Part shown: one piece after another, positions 14,298 to 14,715 of the stretch
How the letters are laid out: each line of letters begins with the position of its first letter
Position numbering within the stretch: the stretch's first letter is position 1
Assembly (NCBI GenBank): GCA_934643145.1
Contig: CAKUBM010000039.1
Coordinates: forward strand, 1-14,715
Direction of reading: 5' to 3'
Source of the DNA: an uncultured Collinsella sp.
Lineage (GTDB): Bacteria; Actinomycetota; Coriobacteriia; Coriobacteriales; Coriobacteriaceae
Length of the DNA stretch: 14,715 nucleotides
Program-made: the position numbers and the translations under genes
The notes under the pieces: generated by a model
Told to the model about the DNA's origin: nothing
Seen by the model: the letters and a program-made list of their open reading frames with translations, nothing else
Database searches by the model: none

Positions 14298-14524
14298 TTT
14301 CGCACGAATTGTTGGACAGTTGTCTGTTCTGTCCGCTCGCTCGCCCCGGACCCCGCGCGCGGACCCATGAGATTTCCTGCTCTACAGTCCTGCTCGCACG
14401 AAGAGCACATTAAGTGCTCTTCGGCTCGTGCGGAACTCGCGATAAATCTCATGGCCCCCGCGCGCGGGGTCTGGGGCGAGCGAGCTGCGGAAAATCGGTA
14501 GGTCCAGAGCAATATCGTGCGAAA
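14298..14524. repeat. Nested inverted-repeat element (MITE-like) upstream of ptsH
   Basis: Three levels of symmetry share one centre. Outer ends: TTTCGCACGA (14298-14307) and its reverse complement (14515-14524), with weaker similarity continuing inward. Middle: 14335-14362 pairs with 14458-14485 over 28 bp (one wobble), then, after a small internal loop, 14365-14375 pairs perfectly with 14444-14454. Inner: CGAAGAGCAC (14399-14408) and GTGCTCTTCG (14414-14423) with loop ATTAA. There is no open reading frame of note inside and no obvious flanking target duplication. The size and symmetry fit a non-autonomous mobile element or a dispersed extragenic palindrome; a very stable RNA or DNA structure is certain if the strand is exposed. 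The intergenic stretch 14197-14665 holds this element, the ptsH leader and the IS end, and no gene. Confidence 0.7.
14392..14437. repeat. Palindromic repeat copy 2, at the centre of the nested element
   Basis: This is the partner of the repeat at 4443-4487. The flanks GCTCGCACGAA and TTCGGCTCGTGCGGAACT match that copy at 10 of 11 and 18 of 18 positions. Here the central hairpin is perfect over 10 bp. Confidence 0.65.
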
Positions 14525-14590
14525 GGAATTTAGGCAGAATTTTTGTCTGTACGGACGAGCCGATAGACAGGCCGCGCTATCCCCTTCTTC

Positions 14591-14715
14591 TAAGTTGCGG
14601 TGAAATATGGACTGATTTTGGGGTTGAAATGGTTAAACGGGGGTGCGGACGATTTCCTGGACCGCCTAGGCGTATCCAAGCTTCCTGCGGTACTCCATCG
14701 GGCTCAGCCACCCGA
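14591..14715 (-). mobile_element. IS3-family insertion sequence, transposase-distal end (continues beyond the window)
   Basis: The transposase 3' end at 14666-14715 is followed, in its own direction, by about 75 noncoding bases whose start and end segments recur in the remnant at 5784-5846. The shared terminal motif TAAGTTGCGGTGAAATA (14591-14607) probably belongs to, or adjoins, the terminal inverted repeat. The exact tip cannot be fixed without the other end. Confidence 0.65.
14666..14715 (-). CDS. IS3-family transposase (OrfB), C-terminal 15 residues only
   Basis: The minus strand encodes GWLSPMEYRRKLGYA and then TAG. This is the typical C-terminal tail of IS3/IS150-group OrfB transposases, in which 'L.PMEYR..L' follows the DDE catalytic domain. 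The gene runs out of the window, so its integrity is unknown. Confidence 0.75.
   Translation of the reverse strand, partial: GWLSPMEYRRKLGYA

Noticed and set aside
1..14715. CRISPR arrays, phage genes, toxin-antitoxin or defence genes
   Set aside because: I looked for regularly spaced repeats and for these protein families and saw none; the only repeats are the palindromes and IS pieces listed.

Overview
The window looks like chromosomal DNA of a high-GC, Gram-positive gut actinobacterium of the class Coriobacteriia, most likely Collinsella or a close relative. I base this on the lipoprotein-rich surface proteins, the HPr/EI pair next to FruK-type kinases, the GC-rich codon use and general recognition of these proteins. 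It is not a database result.

Left third (1-5694, + strand): a five-gene tetrapyrrole/cobalt-type cluster. It starts in what may be the 3' end of a cobalamin riboswitch. Next come a Tat-exported CbiK-like chelatase lipoprotein, a small lipoprotein, a lipoprotein that fuses a related beta-rich domain to a BtuF/FepB-type binding protein, a FecCD/BtuC permease, and an ABC ATPase with an extra C-terminal domain. The last three genes abut within 0-4 bases and form a translationally coupled unit. The parts suggest surface capture, possibly metal exchange, and import of a corrinoid, haem or similar metal complex.

Boundary (5695-5882): a decayed piece of an IS3-family insertion sequence lies between the cluster and the rest of the window, where everything is on the minus strand. 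Related IS sequence, with the end of a transposase gene, occurs at the extreme right (14591-14715).

Right two thirds, read right to left on the minus strand: ptsH (HPr), ptsI (enzyme I) and a first 1-phosphofructokinase-like gene ending in a strong terminator; a second, paralogous kinase with its own terminator; cca (tRNA nucleotidyltransferase); two identical tandem tRNA-Glu(CUC) genes with a recognisable promoter and terminator; a YbhN/MprF-type flippase-domain membrane protein; and a TetR-family regulator with an inverted repeat in front of it. ptsH, ptsI and the kinases fit phosphoenolpyruvate-dependent sugar uptake feeding fructose-1-phosphate into glycolysis.

The least explained parts are two copies of a short palindromic repeat. 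One is inside the reading frame of the ABC ATPase N-terminus (4443-4487). The other is at the heart of a roughly 230-base nested inverted-repeat element upstream of ptsH (14298-14524).
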